Shown here piece after piece: positions 31,976 through 40,104 of a stretch of 44,036 nucleotides of DNA (position 1 is its first letter; every line of letters begins with the position of its first letter). Source of the stretch: Lachnospiraceae bacterium (GTDB lineage: Bacteria; Bacillota; Clostridia; Lachnospirales; Lachnospiraceae). A program made the position numbers and the translations under genes. The DNA lies in the NCBI GenBank assembly GCA_017479935.1, contig JAFVBO010000068.1, positions 1 through 44,036 of the forward strand, in the 5' to 3' direction. Under the pieces are notes generated by a model. It was given only the letters and a program-made list of their open reading frames with translations. It was not told where the DNA came from and made no database searches.

Positions 31976-34912
31976 ATGAAACGATATCAGAAATGGTTGG
32001 GGCTTACGGCTGCCTTCGCGCTTCTTACCAGCGCGGTAATCAGTCTTGCCAGCGCTGCTTTTTACTACTCCGGCTACGTCAACAGCTTTCTGGGGTTGAC
32101 AGGCACCACCACGGCGGTGGAGGGGGATACCTATTATTATCCAAGCATCTATGGAGAGATGAATGCAGCGAATTCCGACCGGCTGATCGAGGCCGAGAAG
32201 GCGCACAACATCGCGGCCATGCATGAGGGCACGGTGCTGGTTCGCAATGAAAATGGTGCGCTGCCGCTCGCGAAAGAGGAGCGGGCAGTGACGATATTCG
32301 GAAACAACGCGGCAGATCCGGTCTACCGGGCCAACGCCGGAAACGCTTCCTTTAACGCGGATCGGGGCGGCACGCTGTACGAGGCGTTTGAGGCAGCCGG
32401 TCTCCGTGTCAACCCGGTGTTAAAAGACGCCTATGAAAACAGCGGCGTGCGGCGCAATTCGGTGCCGTCCCGCGGCAATTCCTCCATCGGAGAGGTGCCG
32501 GTCAGCTTTTACACGGACGCAATGAAAGCCAGCTTTGCCGAGTACAGCGACGCGGCACTGGTGCTATTTACCCGCTATGGCGGCGAGGGCGTCGACCTGG
32601 ATGTACGGGATGCTTCCGGTCTTCCGATGCTGTCTTTGCACCCGGAGGAGGAAGACCTCCTGAAGATGATTAAAGAGAGCGGCGCGTTTGAAAAGGTGAT
32701 CGTCCTCATTAACAGTCCGTTCGCGATGGATCTGCAGTGGATCGAGGATGAGAAATACGGCGTGGATGCCTGCCTGGTGTTTGGCGCGGCCGGCGATTAC
32801 GGCTTTATCGGCCTGGCGGACATTCTGACCGGGGCGGCGGATGTTTCCGGTCATCTGGCGGATACCTGGGCGGCCAGCAGCCTTTCCAGCCCCGCCATGC
32901 AAAACTACGGGGATTATCAGTTTACCAACCTGGAAAAACTGTATGCCGACCGCTACCTGGTGTACGCGGAAGATATTTACGTGGGATATAAGTATTATGA
33001 GACCCGTTATCAGGATGAGGTGCTGGATGTAAACGGTGCCCGCTCCGCTGCCGGCGCTTTTATGGGGGATACCTGGTCCTATGCGGCCGAGATGGCTTAC
33101 CCCTTTGGCTACGGGCTTTCCTACGCGGACTTTACGCAGGAGCTTACGTCCTTTACCTGGGACCGTGAGGCGCATACGGTAACGGCGGAAGTGAAGGTGA
33201 CGAACAACGGCGGATACGAGGGAGCTTCCAAATCCCTGGTGCAGCTCTATGCGCAGCTTCCGTATGAAAGTGGGCAGGCGCAGAAATCCGCGGTGCAGCT
33301 GATCGGCTTCCAAAAGAGCGGAGAGCTTTTGACCGGGGAAAGCGAGGAAGTGACCGTTACCGTTTCCGATTACTTCTTCGCCTGCTATGACGAGGAGGCT
33401 ATAAACGGGGCGGATGAGACGAAGACAGGCTGCTACGTTTTCGATCCGGGTGATTATTATTTTGCCATCGGCGACAGTTCGCATGATGCCTTAAATAACA
33501 TCATGGCGGCGAAGGGAATCAAGGGCCTGTTTGACGAGCAGGGAAATGCCGTTTCCGGCGATGCGGCCAAGGCAGCCAAAGAGACGCTGGCGCAGTTAGA
33601 CAACACCACCTACGCCGTGAGCCAGGTGACCGGCGCGGTTGTCTCCAATCAGCTGCAGGATGCGGACGTAAACCACTATTTAGAAGGCGCAGTGACATAT
33701 CTGACGCGCGATGACTGGACCACCTTCCCGAAGAGCGTGACCGGCCTTACGGCCACGGACGAGATGGCGGCCCTGATGATCGGCGCGACCTATGAAAAGC
33801 CGGCCGACGCCCCGGACACGGCCTCTCTTCCGTTTGGCAACGATGCCGGCTTAAAGCTGGTCAGCATGCGGGATGTGCCCTACGCATCCGAGGAGTGGAA
33901 GACCTTCATTCAGCAATTAAGCATTAACAACCTGGCGACGGTCTGCGGCGACAATCGCGGCGTCGTTGCCATCCCGGAGGTCGGAAAGCCGGCCAACGCA
34001 TCCACCAACGGTCCCTGCGGTATTCAGGGAAGCTATAAGGCCGGAAACGGCAAGGGATGCACGCTGTACGTGGACGAACCGATCCAGGCGGCTACCTTTA
34101 ACCTGGAGCTGGCAACCGAACGCGGACGCTATATGGCGGAGGATGCGGCTTACGCCGGTGTGACCATGGTGTTTGGCCCTGGTGCCAATATTCACCGCAC
34201 CGCGTATTTGGGAAGAAACAGCGAATATTTCTCGGAGGATGGCTTCTTAAGCTATCAGATGGGACGGGCGAACGCCATCCCGATGACGGAGCGGGGCATC
34301 ATCACCGGGTTTAAGCATTTCTGCTTAAACGATCAGGAAGTGAACCGCCATGGCGTGGCCACGTTCGCAACCGAGCAGGCCTGCCGCGAGATTTATTTCA
34401 AGGCCTTTGAAGGCCCGTTAAGTGACGGCGGTGGCCTGGGCGTTATGACCAGCTACAACCGCATCGGCATGACGGCTTCGCCGGCCCACAAAGGAGCGCA
34501 GATCGGGATTTTGCGCGACGAATGGGGATTTAAAGGCATCAACATCACCGATTCCTCGAAGGATGCCAGCAGCTACGTGCTGACGGCGGAATGCATCACT
34601 AGCGGCACGGACCTGTTCTTATCGGACACGGGCCGCACCTCGGAGCTGAGCAACCTGGTCATCAAGCAGCGGGACGGCAATATCCTGAAGTGGATGCAGA
34701 CGGCCAACGAGCATTTTTATTATGCCCACAGCCGCAGCGTTCTTGTAAACGGCCTGTCGGAGGAAACCGTGGTGGAAGCCACCGTATACTGGTGGCAGCC
34801 GGCGCTTATTGCGCTGTGCGCGGTCTGCGGAGCGCTTACCGCGATTTCGTTTATCGTATTTTTGTTCAAGGCGTACAGGGGAAAGGAGGAGACGGCACAT
34901 GAAGAAGCTTAG
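31976..34912 (+). CDS. Doubly membrane-anchored, permuted GH3 glycosidase, type B2
   Basis: A 978-residue paralogue of type B1. N-terminal helix WLGLTAAFALLTSAVISLASAAF; sandwich domain with TRYGGEGVDLD (candidate acid/base E204); fibronectin-like VKVTNNGGYEGASKSLVQLYAQLPY; barrel with FGPGANIHRTAYLGRNSEYFSED, FKHFCLNDQEVNRHG and candidate nucleophile D859 in NITDSSKDASSY, followed by SGTDLFL; C-terminal helix PALIALCAVCGALTAISFIVFLF and RGKEE. The start is less sure: ATG 31976 follows GTGAGGAAAAGAAAGAGA, while GTG codons at 31937 and 31958 are also in frame. Its last 14 bases overlap the 4TM protein B gene, so the pairing seen with B1 is repeated. Confidence 0.88.
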   Translation: MKRYQKWLGLTAAFALLTSAVISLASAAFYYSGYVNSFLGLTGTTTAVEGDTYYYPSIYGEMNAANSDRLIEAEKAHNIAAMHEGTVLVRNENGALPLAKEERAVTIFGNNAADPVYRANAGNASFNADRGGTLYEAFEAAGLRVNPVLKDAYENSGVRRNSVPSRGNSSIGEVPVSFYTDAMKASFAEYSDAALVLFTRYGGEGVDLDVRDASGLPMLSLHPEEEDLLKMIKESGAFEKVIVLINSPFAMDLQWIEDEKYGVDACLVFGAAGDYGFIGLADILTGAADVSGHLADTWAASSLSSPAMQNYGDYQFTNLEKLYADRYLVYAEDIYVGYKYYETRYQDEVLDVNGARSAAGAFMGDTWSYAAEMAYPFGYGLSYADFTQELTSFTWDREAHTVTAEVKVTNNGGYEGASKSLVQLYAQLPYESGQAQKSAVQLIGFQKSGELLTGESEEVTVTVSDYFFACYDEEAINGADETKTGCYVFDPGDYYFAIGDSSHDALNNIMAAKGIKGLFDEQGNAVSGDAAKAAKETLAQLDNTTYAVSQVTGAVVSNQLQDADVNHYLEGAVTYLTRDDWTTFPKSVTGLTATDEMAALMIGATYEKPADAPDTASLPFGNDAGLKLVSMRDVPYASEEWKTFIQQLSINNLATVCGDNRGVVAIPEVGKPANASTNGPCGIQGSYKAGNGKGCTLYVDEPIQAATFNLELATERGRYMAEDAAYAGVTMVFGPGANIHRTAYLGRNSEYFSEDGFLSYQMGRANAIPMTERGIITGFKHFCLNDQEVNRHGVATFATEQACREIYFKAFEGPLSDGGGLGVMTSYNRIGMTASPAHKGAQIGILRDEWGFKGINITDSSKDASSYVLTAECITSGTDLFLSDTGRTSELSNLVIKQRDGNILKWMQTANEHFYYAHSRSVLVNGLSEETVVEATVYWWQPALIALCAVCGALTAISFIVFLFKAYRGKEETAHEEA

Positions 34913-35282
34913 TTTTGGAAGAGTGGTACTTCTGGCGGCTGGCGTGATTGCGCTGGCGGGCAGCGCAGCGTATTTCCTTTTGGACGGCTCCGACCGAACC
35001 TTCCACATGGTCGGCTTCCTGCTTGGCATTGCGGGAGCCGTATCCACGATCCCGGCGCTCGTGACGGATTTGAAGATAGCCCCGCTCTTTCCGGCTATCC
35101 TGTACTCTGTCGCCTTTGCCCTTGTCCTTCGCGTGGCGGTGCCGAGTTTAAGCGATGTCTTAAACCATGTAAACTTTATTGGCGGAAACGCGGCGATGGG
35201 CATGACATATGCGGGAGTGTACCTGTTTTGCGCCTTGCTCGCCGTGATCGGCTGCTTTGCGGGATACGGGAAGAAAGGATAA
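34899..35282 (+). CDS. Four-helix membrane protein coupled to GH3 type B2
   Basis: A 127-residue protein with four predicted membrane helices (VVLLAAGVIALAGSAAYFL; FHMVGFLLGIAGAVSTIPALV; LFPAILYSVAFALVLRVAV; AGVYLFCALLAVIGCFAGY). AAAGGAGGAGACGGCAC precedes the ATG, inside the GH3-B2 coding region. It shares the ILYSV helix-3 pattern and the S/A-D-V-L-x2-V-x-F-x-G-G-N stretch with the partner of B1, so the two are homologues although their other residues differ widely. The conserved loop between helices 3 and 4 is the best place to look for interaction with the enzyme. Confidence 0.85.
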   Translation: MKKLSFGRVVLLAAGVIALAGSAAYFLLDGSDRTFHMVGFLLGIAGAVSTIPALVTDLKIAPLFPAILYSVAFALVLRVAVPSLSDVLNHVNFIGGNAAMGMTYAGVYLFCALLAVIGCFAGYGKKG

Positions 35283-35287
35283 AAAAG

Positions 35288-35330
35288 GCTTGCATTCGGG
35301 CGGCAGCATTCGCTGCTGCCCGAAGCAAGC
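35288..35330 (+). terminator. Hairpin after 4TM protein B
   Basis: GCTTGC-A-TTCGGGC-G-GCAGC pairs with GCTGCTGCCCGAAGCAAGC around ATTC. Stable, but without a U-run. Confidence 0.5.
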
Positions 35331-35408
35331 ATAGCATCATAGGGAAACCGATTCCGGGCAGAAAGCAGACTGGCAAGCCCGGGTGTTTTGTGACGAAGGA
35401 GCAGTGGT

Positions 35409-36278
35409 ATGATAGTAAAGGCTGTACAGCAGATCATGCTTGGGAAGGTGACGCGGACGGAGGAGGAGACTCTCAAGACGCTTCAGAAAATCAAGCTGTA
35501 TGGATACGACGGAATAGAATTAAATGGATTCATGATCCGAAAAACTAGCCTGTTTGTGCGCCTTCTGACGAAAGCCGCCGGCATGCCCTGCGGCAAGGGC
35601 GGCGCCTATGACTGGCCGGAGCTTGTGAAGGCGGCGGATCTTTCGGTGGTCAGCCTGCATGAAGACCTGGGAACCATCAAAAAGGACACGGACGGCGTCA
35701 TCGGCCGCGCGAAGGCCCTCTCCACAAGGAACGTGGTGATCACAGGCATGTACAACTTTGATTACACCGATCTGGAGACACTTTCCGGCCTTTGCCAGGA
35801 CCTAAACCGGTACGGGGAGGAACTTTCCCGGTCCGGGATTCGGCTTCTGTATCACAACCATAACGCAGAGCTCTCGCGGGTGCAAAGCAGCGCAAAAGCA
35901 CCTGGCGGCGGAACCACCTACGATTTCCTGCTGGCCCACACGGACCCTTCTTATGTCAGCTTTGAATTTGACAGCTACTGGTTTACGGAGGCCGGCGCCA
36001 ACGCGGCCAGATGGATGGAGAAGCTGGGAAGCCGGATGAAGCTTTGGCACATCAACGACCTGGGCAGACGGCAAAGCGGAAAAGCCATCACGCCGATCCT
36101 CACTTCCGATTCCATGGAGCTGGGCTACGGCAACATGGACCTCGACACCCTGTCGGAGGCCGCGAAGAAGAACGGGATTGAAGCCGTTATTCTGGAGAGC
36201 CACAGAAATCACATTGACCATGATCCTGTGAAGAGTCTGGGGCTTAGTGCGGCGTATTTAAACCGGATGTTCGGATAA
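35409..36278 (+). CDS. Sugar phosphate isomerase/epimerase-like TIM barrel (AP_endonuc_2)
   Basis: A 289-residue cytoplasmic protein of the xylose-isomerase-like TIM barrel superfamily. Putative divalent-metal ligands and substrate contacts are in the expected order: Glu in YDGIELNGF, His in LLYHNHNAE, Asp in VSFEFDSYWF, His in LWHINDLG and Glu in AVILESHRN. GAAGGAGCAGTGGT precedes the ATG. It closes the GH3 block and is followed by a textbook terminator. Members isomerise or epimerise sugars or keto-sugars, so it may process the monosaccharide released by the surface GH3 enzymes. The specific reaction cannot be assigned. Confidence 0.85.
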   Translation: MIVKAVQQIMLGKVTRTEEETLKTLQKIKLYGYDGIELNGFMIRKTSLFVRLLTKAAGMPCGKGGAYDWPELVKAADLSVVSLHEDLGTIKKDTDGVIGRAKALSTRNVVITGMYNFDYTDLETLSGLCQDLNRYGEELSRSGIRLLYHNHNAELSRVQSSAKAPGGGTTYDFLLAHTDPSYVSFEFDSYWFTEAGANAARWMEKLGSRMKLWHINDLGRRQSGKAITPILTSDSMELGYGNMDLDTLSEAAKKNGIEAVILESHRNHIDHDPVKSLGLSAAYLNRMFG

Positions 36279-36280
36279 CA

Positions 36281-36313
36281 AAAAGCCCATGCAGAGCGCT
36301 GCATGGGCTTTTT
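36281..36313 (+). terminator. Terminator of the GH3 block
   Basis: AAAAGCCCATGCAG pairs with CTGCATGGGCTTTTT around a four-base loop, ending in TTTTTG. Symmetric, so possibly active both ways. Confidence 0.9.
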
Positions 36314-36315
36314 GT

Positions 36316-36873
36316 GGTTACTATTCACAGGTCGGCGACCCGTGAATAGCAATCTTAAAGTTAGGGGCCAGCAAGGGACGATTTTCTGACAGGATACGGG
36401 AAAAGAGAGGCTTGGACGGGGATTTCTTCTGTTTTCGGAAATTTCCCTGCATGCGGGCTTGGGGAAAATGTGCTTCGTACGGTGAATATCTTGTGTTTTG
36501 CTGTTTTTCCTCGCATGAAAGCTTGGAAAAATGAGCTCCCATGCGGGGAAAATCATTCATTCTTGCTATTTTTCCCCGCATGAAAGCTTGGAAAAATGAG
36601 CTTTGTACGGTGAATTTCATCTGTTCTTGCTATTTTCCATGTATGGTGGCTTGAAAAGTGAGATTTTGTACGGGAAATTTCTACTGTTCTTGCTATTTTC
36701 CATGTATGGCAGTCTTGAAAACAGGCTCAGGCGTTGATTAGTTTATGGCTCCTGCCTGCGCTTCCCTGAGCTTCAAGGGTGAAGCACGGCAGCCTGAGAC
36801 ATACCCCGGTCGATGAAAAGGCGAAAATGGTATGGCCGGGGAATTTATGGGTTGGGAATCCATGAATAGTAAC
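36316..36873. repeat. 558-bp intergenic element with 11-bp end inverted repeats and a ~64-bp tandem array
   Basis: GTTACTATTCA (36317-36327) recurs inverted as TGAATAGTAAC (36863-36873). The left end also forms a hairpin, CTATTCAC-A-GGTC / GACC-C-GTGAATAG (36321-36349). From about 36432 to 36725 a 63-65-base unit occurs nearly five times, recognisable by TTGCTATTTTCC-xxG-x-ATG-x8-TTG-AAAA and GTACGG. The rest (36726-36860) holds further imperfect inverted repeats such as CTCAGGC/GCCTGAG. No gene is supported here. Confidence 0.7.
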
Positions 36874-36907
36874 TTTTTGTGTGCGCGAGAATAGCAGGAG
36901 TTCTCCG

Positions 36908-36936
36908 TTGACCGACCGAAAGAAATCTCTTATAAT
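36908..36936 (+). promoter_or_regulatory. Promoter of the fifth GH3 gene
   Basis: TTGACC (36908-36913), a 17-base spacer and a consensus TATAAT (36931-36936). The start codon follows about 50 bases later. This is one of the best-matching promoters in the window. Confidence 0.8.
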
Positions 36937-36986
36937 ATAATTCTGGGCATTTGGCAGATTATAAAGTGGACAAGAGGAGGTTTTGG

Positions 36987-39900
36987 ATGAAAAAAAGGAA
37001 AGCTGGATTGGTAGCGGCTACCATAGGGATGGTCATCTGCACCGTCATCATGGCGGTGATTTTTTTCTGGTCGCAGGCAACCAATTATGTCAGCCATTTT
37101 TTGCTGAACTGGGACGCGGAGAAGAAGGAACCGAACGCGATCATGTACGATGTGCCGACATTTTCCAGCAAGGAGGAAGCTTACGCGCATTCCCATGAGG
37201 TGGCAGTGAGCGCGCAGGCGGAGGGAACGGTGCTCTTGGAAAACAATGGGGCGCTTCCACTTGCGGGCGAGGAGCGGCGGATTTCCGTGTTTGGGGTGGC
37301 ATCCGTGAACATTGCCGTTGGCGGCACGGGCTCCGGGGAGGGAAACCGAGGGAACTTGGTGGATCTGTACACGGCGCTTTTAGGGGAAGGCTTTGCGGTG
37401 AATCCCAGCCTGAAGGCGTTTTATGAGCAGAAATATAAAGAGGGCTTTAAGCGCGGCGCCGGGACGGACATGAACGGAGCTTACTATGGCGCGAAAGGTT
37501 CGCGAAATTACGGCTATTCCATCAACGAGGTGCCGCGTTCTTTGTACACCGATGCGGTGCGCGCGTCCTACGGCGAGTACGCGGACGCGGCGATCGTCGT
37601 GATCTCCCGCTCCGGCGGCGAGGGGCAGGATCTGCCCACCTCGATGCTGGAGTTTTATGAGGCGGATGACAAGCATTATCTGGAACTGACCGACGAAGAG
37701 GAAGAGATGCTGGCCGAGGTGAAGGCAGGCGGCTTTTCCAAGGTCATTGTTCTGTTAAATACCATGAATGCGTTCGAGTGCGGGTTCCTGAAGGAAGAGG
37801 GGATCGACGCGGCGCTTTGGATCGGAGGCCCCGGGCGCTATGGCCTGGAGGCGGTGGCCGGGATTTTAACAGGCCGGTATAGTCCCGAGGGGCGCCTGTC
37901 GGACACCTACGCGGCGGACTTTCTGTCCGCGCCGGTCATGCAAAACTATGGCGACAACCGCTACGTGGATAACGGCGAGGTGACCACGGCCGCCTATGTG
38001 GCGTACGCGGAAGGCATCTACATGGGCTACCGCTACTATGAGACGCGGGCCCTGTACGAAGGTGAGGAATGGTACCGGGAGCAGATGGTCTATCCCTTTG
38101 GCTACGGGCTTTCCTATACCGAGTTTGCATGGTCGGATTTTTCCGTCGTGGAGGCGGATGGCCGGTACTTTGCGTCGGTCACGGTCACGAATACGGGAAG
38201 CCGCGCCGGGAAGGACGTGGTGGAAATCTATCTGACCAAACCTTATACGCCCGGCGGAGTCGAGAAGGCGGCGGTCGAGCTCGTGGGATACGCCAAGACA
38301 AAGGAGCTTGCGCCCGGGGAAGCGGAAACCGTGACCGTGGAGGTGGAGCGGAAGTGGCTGGCCTCCTACGACGCGGTGGGCGCGAAAAGCTATGTGGCGG
38401 ACGCGGGCGAGTACGTGTTTGCCGCCTGCAAGAATGCGCACGAAAAGGTCTTTACGGAGACGGTGGTTCTGGAGCACGATGAGCTGTTTTGCTTCAGCGC
38501 GGCGGGAGGTCTCATCGTCAATCAGTTTGAAACGGAATTTTATGACTCGTTGCCGGAGGATCTGACCATCCTTTCCCGCGCGGACTTTGCGGGCACCTGG
38601 CCGACGGTGTACGGGGACAGCGGTGTGGCTGGCAAAGCCTATAAGACCATGACGCCCGAGATCAAGGCCGCCATCTTGTCCACGGAGGTGCCGGAGGAGA
38701 AAGAAGAAGGGGGGCTGACGCGGAGCGCGGCTGTTGCGGGGGAAAGCTCTTCTGGCGATTCCATTGGTATTGCGGCGGAAAGCTCTTCCGGCGATTCCAT
38801 TGGTATTGCGGCGGAAGCATCCGGCGCCGGCGGTAGTGCGTCTGGTGCGGAGGAAACGATTAGCACGGGGGGAACAATCAATGCCGGCGGGAGTGCGTCT
38901 GGCATAGACAGTCCTGTCACCGCCAGCGGCGCAGGCATCAACTTCGTGGATCTGATCGATGAGAACGGCGAGCCGCTTCCCTACGATGATCCGATGTGGA
39001 TGAGCCTCGTTGAGTGCATGACCGAGGATGACTTATACTACCTGGTTTCGGCCGGCGGCGGCAGAAGCCCGGCGATTGAAACCATCAACAAGCGCCAGTC
39101 CGTCACCTCCGACAGCCCCATGGGATTGCACGTCGGAACGCTCTTTCCCTGTTATCCCATCCAGGCGGCGACCTGGAGCACGGCCGTGGCGGAAGAGATC
39201 GGTGCCTGCGTGGCGGAGGAAGCTTTGTGGAATGACATTCGCGGTTGGTACGCGCCGGCCTGCAACACGCACCGGCATCCCTTCGGCGGCCGGAACTACG
39301 AGTATTACTCGGAGGACGGCATGCTGGCCGGCAAGTACGCGGCGGCGGTGGTGCGAAAGGCGCAGGCGGGCGGCCTGTTTGTCCACTTAAAGCACTTTGC
39401 GTTAAACGATCAGGACACGAACCGGGGCGACCGCGGGAACTTTCAGAATGAGGATCCCTACAATGGCCTTTGCACCTATGCCGATGAGCAGACGATCCGG
39501 GAGCTCTACCTGCGTACCTTCCAGATCGCGGTGGAGGAGGGCGGCGCGCACGGCGTCATGACCAGCTACAACCGCATCGGAAACGTCTGGGCAGGTGGCC
39601 ACAAAGGGCTCCTCACGGAAGTTCTTCGAAACGAGTGGGGTATGCAGGGCATCGCCCTGACAGACTACGCCGGCACCTTCGGCTATAAGTATATGGATAT
39701 CATCCAGGGATTAAAAGCCGGCAATTCCCAGTGGCTGTACGTGGGGAACGCGTTTCCTGTCTATGGCGACCGCCACTCGGACGAGGTGATTTGCCTGATG
39801 CAGAAGGCGGCGAAGGACATTCTGTACGCGGAAGCTACTTCCTCCCGCGTGAACAATCAGCGCTATGCGGACGGGACGAGCGTGATTGTGAAAGAGAGAT

Positions 39901-40007
39901 GGCAGAACTGGCAGTGGATGGCGCTTGCGGTTTATCTGCTGGCAGTGGCCGGGTATGGGTGTTACGTGCGTAAAATAATTTTGGATAAGGCTGCGGGTGA
40001 ACCGTAG
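36987..40007 (+). CDS. Doubly membrane-anchored, permuted GH3 glycosidase, divergent fifth copy
   Basis: A 1006-residue GH3 protein with the same plan: N-terminal helix (AGLVAATIGMVICTVIMAVIFFW), sandwich domain with SRSGGEGQDLP (candidate acid/base E212), fibronectin-like domain, barrel with YAPACNTHRHPFGGRNYEYY, LKHFALNDQDTNRG and candidate nucleophile D893 in ALTDYAGTF, and a C-terminal helix WQWMALAVYLLAVAGYGCYV. Unlike the others it has a roughly 90-residue Ser/Gly/Ala-rich linker before the barrel with a 12-residue tandem repeat (38742-38813). ATG 36987 follows GAGGAGGTTTTGG; a TTG at 36951 is in frame but lies close to the transcription start. It has no 4TM partner and its own promoter, so it is regulated separately. 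Confidence 0.9.
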   Translation: MKKRKAGLVAATIGMVICTVIMAVIFFWSQATNYVSHFLLNWDAEKKEPNAIMYDVPTFSSKEEAYAHSHEVAVSAQAEGTVLLENNGALPLAGEERRISVFGVASVNIAVGGTGSGEGNRGNLVDLYTALLGEGFAVNPSLKAFYEQKYKEGFKRGAGTDMNGAYYGAKGSRNYGYSINEVPRSLYTDAVRASYGEYADAAIVVISRSGGEGQDLPTSMLEFYEADDKHYLELTDEEEEMLAEVKAGGFSKVIVLLNTMNAFECGFLKEEGIDAALWIGGPGRYGLEAVAGILTGRYSPEGRLSDTYAADFLSAPVMQNYGDNRYVDNGEVTTAAYVAYAEGIYMGYRYYETRALYEGEEWYREQMVYPFGYGLSYTEFAWSDFSVVEADGRYFASVTVTNTGSRAGKDVVEIYLTKPYTPGGVEKAAVELVGYAKTKELAPGEAETVTVEVERKWLASYDAVGAKSYVADAGEYVFAACKNAHEKVFTETVVLEHDELFCFSAAGGLIVNQFETEFYDSLPEDLTILSRADFAGTWPTVYGDSGVAGKAYKTMTPEIKAAILSTEVPEEKEEGGLTRSAAVAGESSSGDSIGIAAESSSGDSIGIAAEASGAGGSASGAEETISTGGTINAGGSASGIDSPVTASGAGINFVDLIDENGEPLPYDDPMWMSLVECMTEDDLYYLVSAGGGRSPAIETINKRQSVTSDSPMGLHVGTLFPCYPIQAATWSTAVAEEIGACVAEEALWNDIRGWYAPACNTHRHPFGGRNYEYYSEDGMLAGKYAAAVVRKAQAGGLFVHLKHFALNDQDTNRGDRGNFQNEDPYNGLCTYADEQTIRELYLRTFQIAVEEGGAHGVMTSYNRIGNVWAGGHKGLLTEVLRNEWGMQGIALTDYAGTFGYKYMDIIQGLKAGNSQWLYVGNAFPVYGDRHSDEVICLMQKAAKDILYAEATSSRVNNQRYADGTSVIVKERWQNWQWMALAVYLLAVAGYGCYVRKIILDKAAGEP
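38742..38813 (+). repeat. Two 36-bp in-frame tandem repeats in the GH3 linker
   Basis: Two adjacent 36-base units encode ESSSGDSIGIAA twice, differing by one synonymous base (TCT/TCC). They lie in a Ser/Gly-rich interdomain linker and look recent. Confidence 0.9.
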
Positions 40008-40040
40008 GGAAAAACAAGCAGAGAAGAACAAATAGGGAAA

Positions 40041-40087
40041 AATAAGCAGGGCCGGTCCTTTGGCAAAAAGGACCGGCCCTGCTTATT
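40041..40087. terminator. Bidirectional terminator, 21-bp stem
   Basis: 40041-40061 pairs perfectly with 40067-40087 around GGCAA, between the convergent fifth GH3 gene and the YARHG gene. A/T-rich ends serve both strands. Confidence 0.9.
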
Positions 40088-40104
40088 CCCCTCATAGAAA
40101 TCCC

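Noticed and set aside
32564-33484. 306-codon minus-strand ORF antisense to GH3 type B2
   Set aside because: Antisense shadow of GC-rich codons in a clear GH3 gene; no start signal and no domain. A similar shadow at 25301-26071 lies opposite type B1.
36321-36620. Minus-strand ORF of 99 codons across the tandem repeats
   Set aside because: It follows the 64-base repeats, has no ribosome site, and its frame is set by repeat length.
36432-36725. CRISPR array
   Set aside because: The repeats are directly adjacent, 63-65 bases long and degenerate, with no unique spacers between them and no cas genes in the window.
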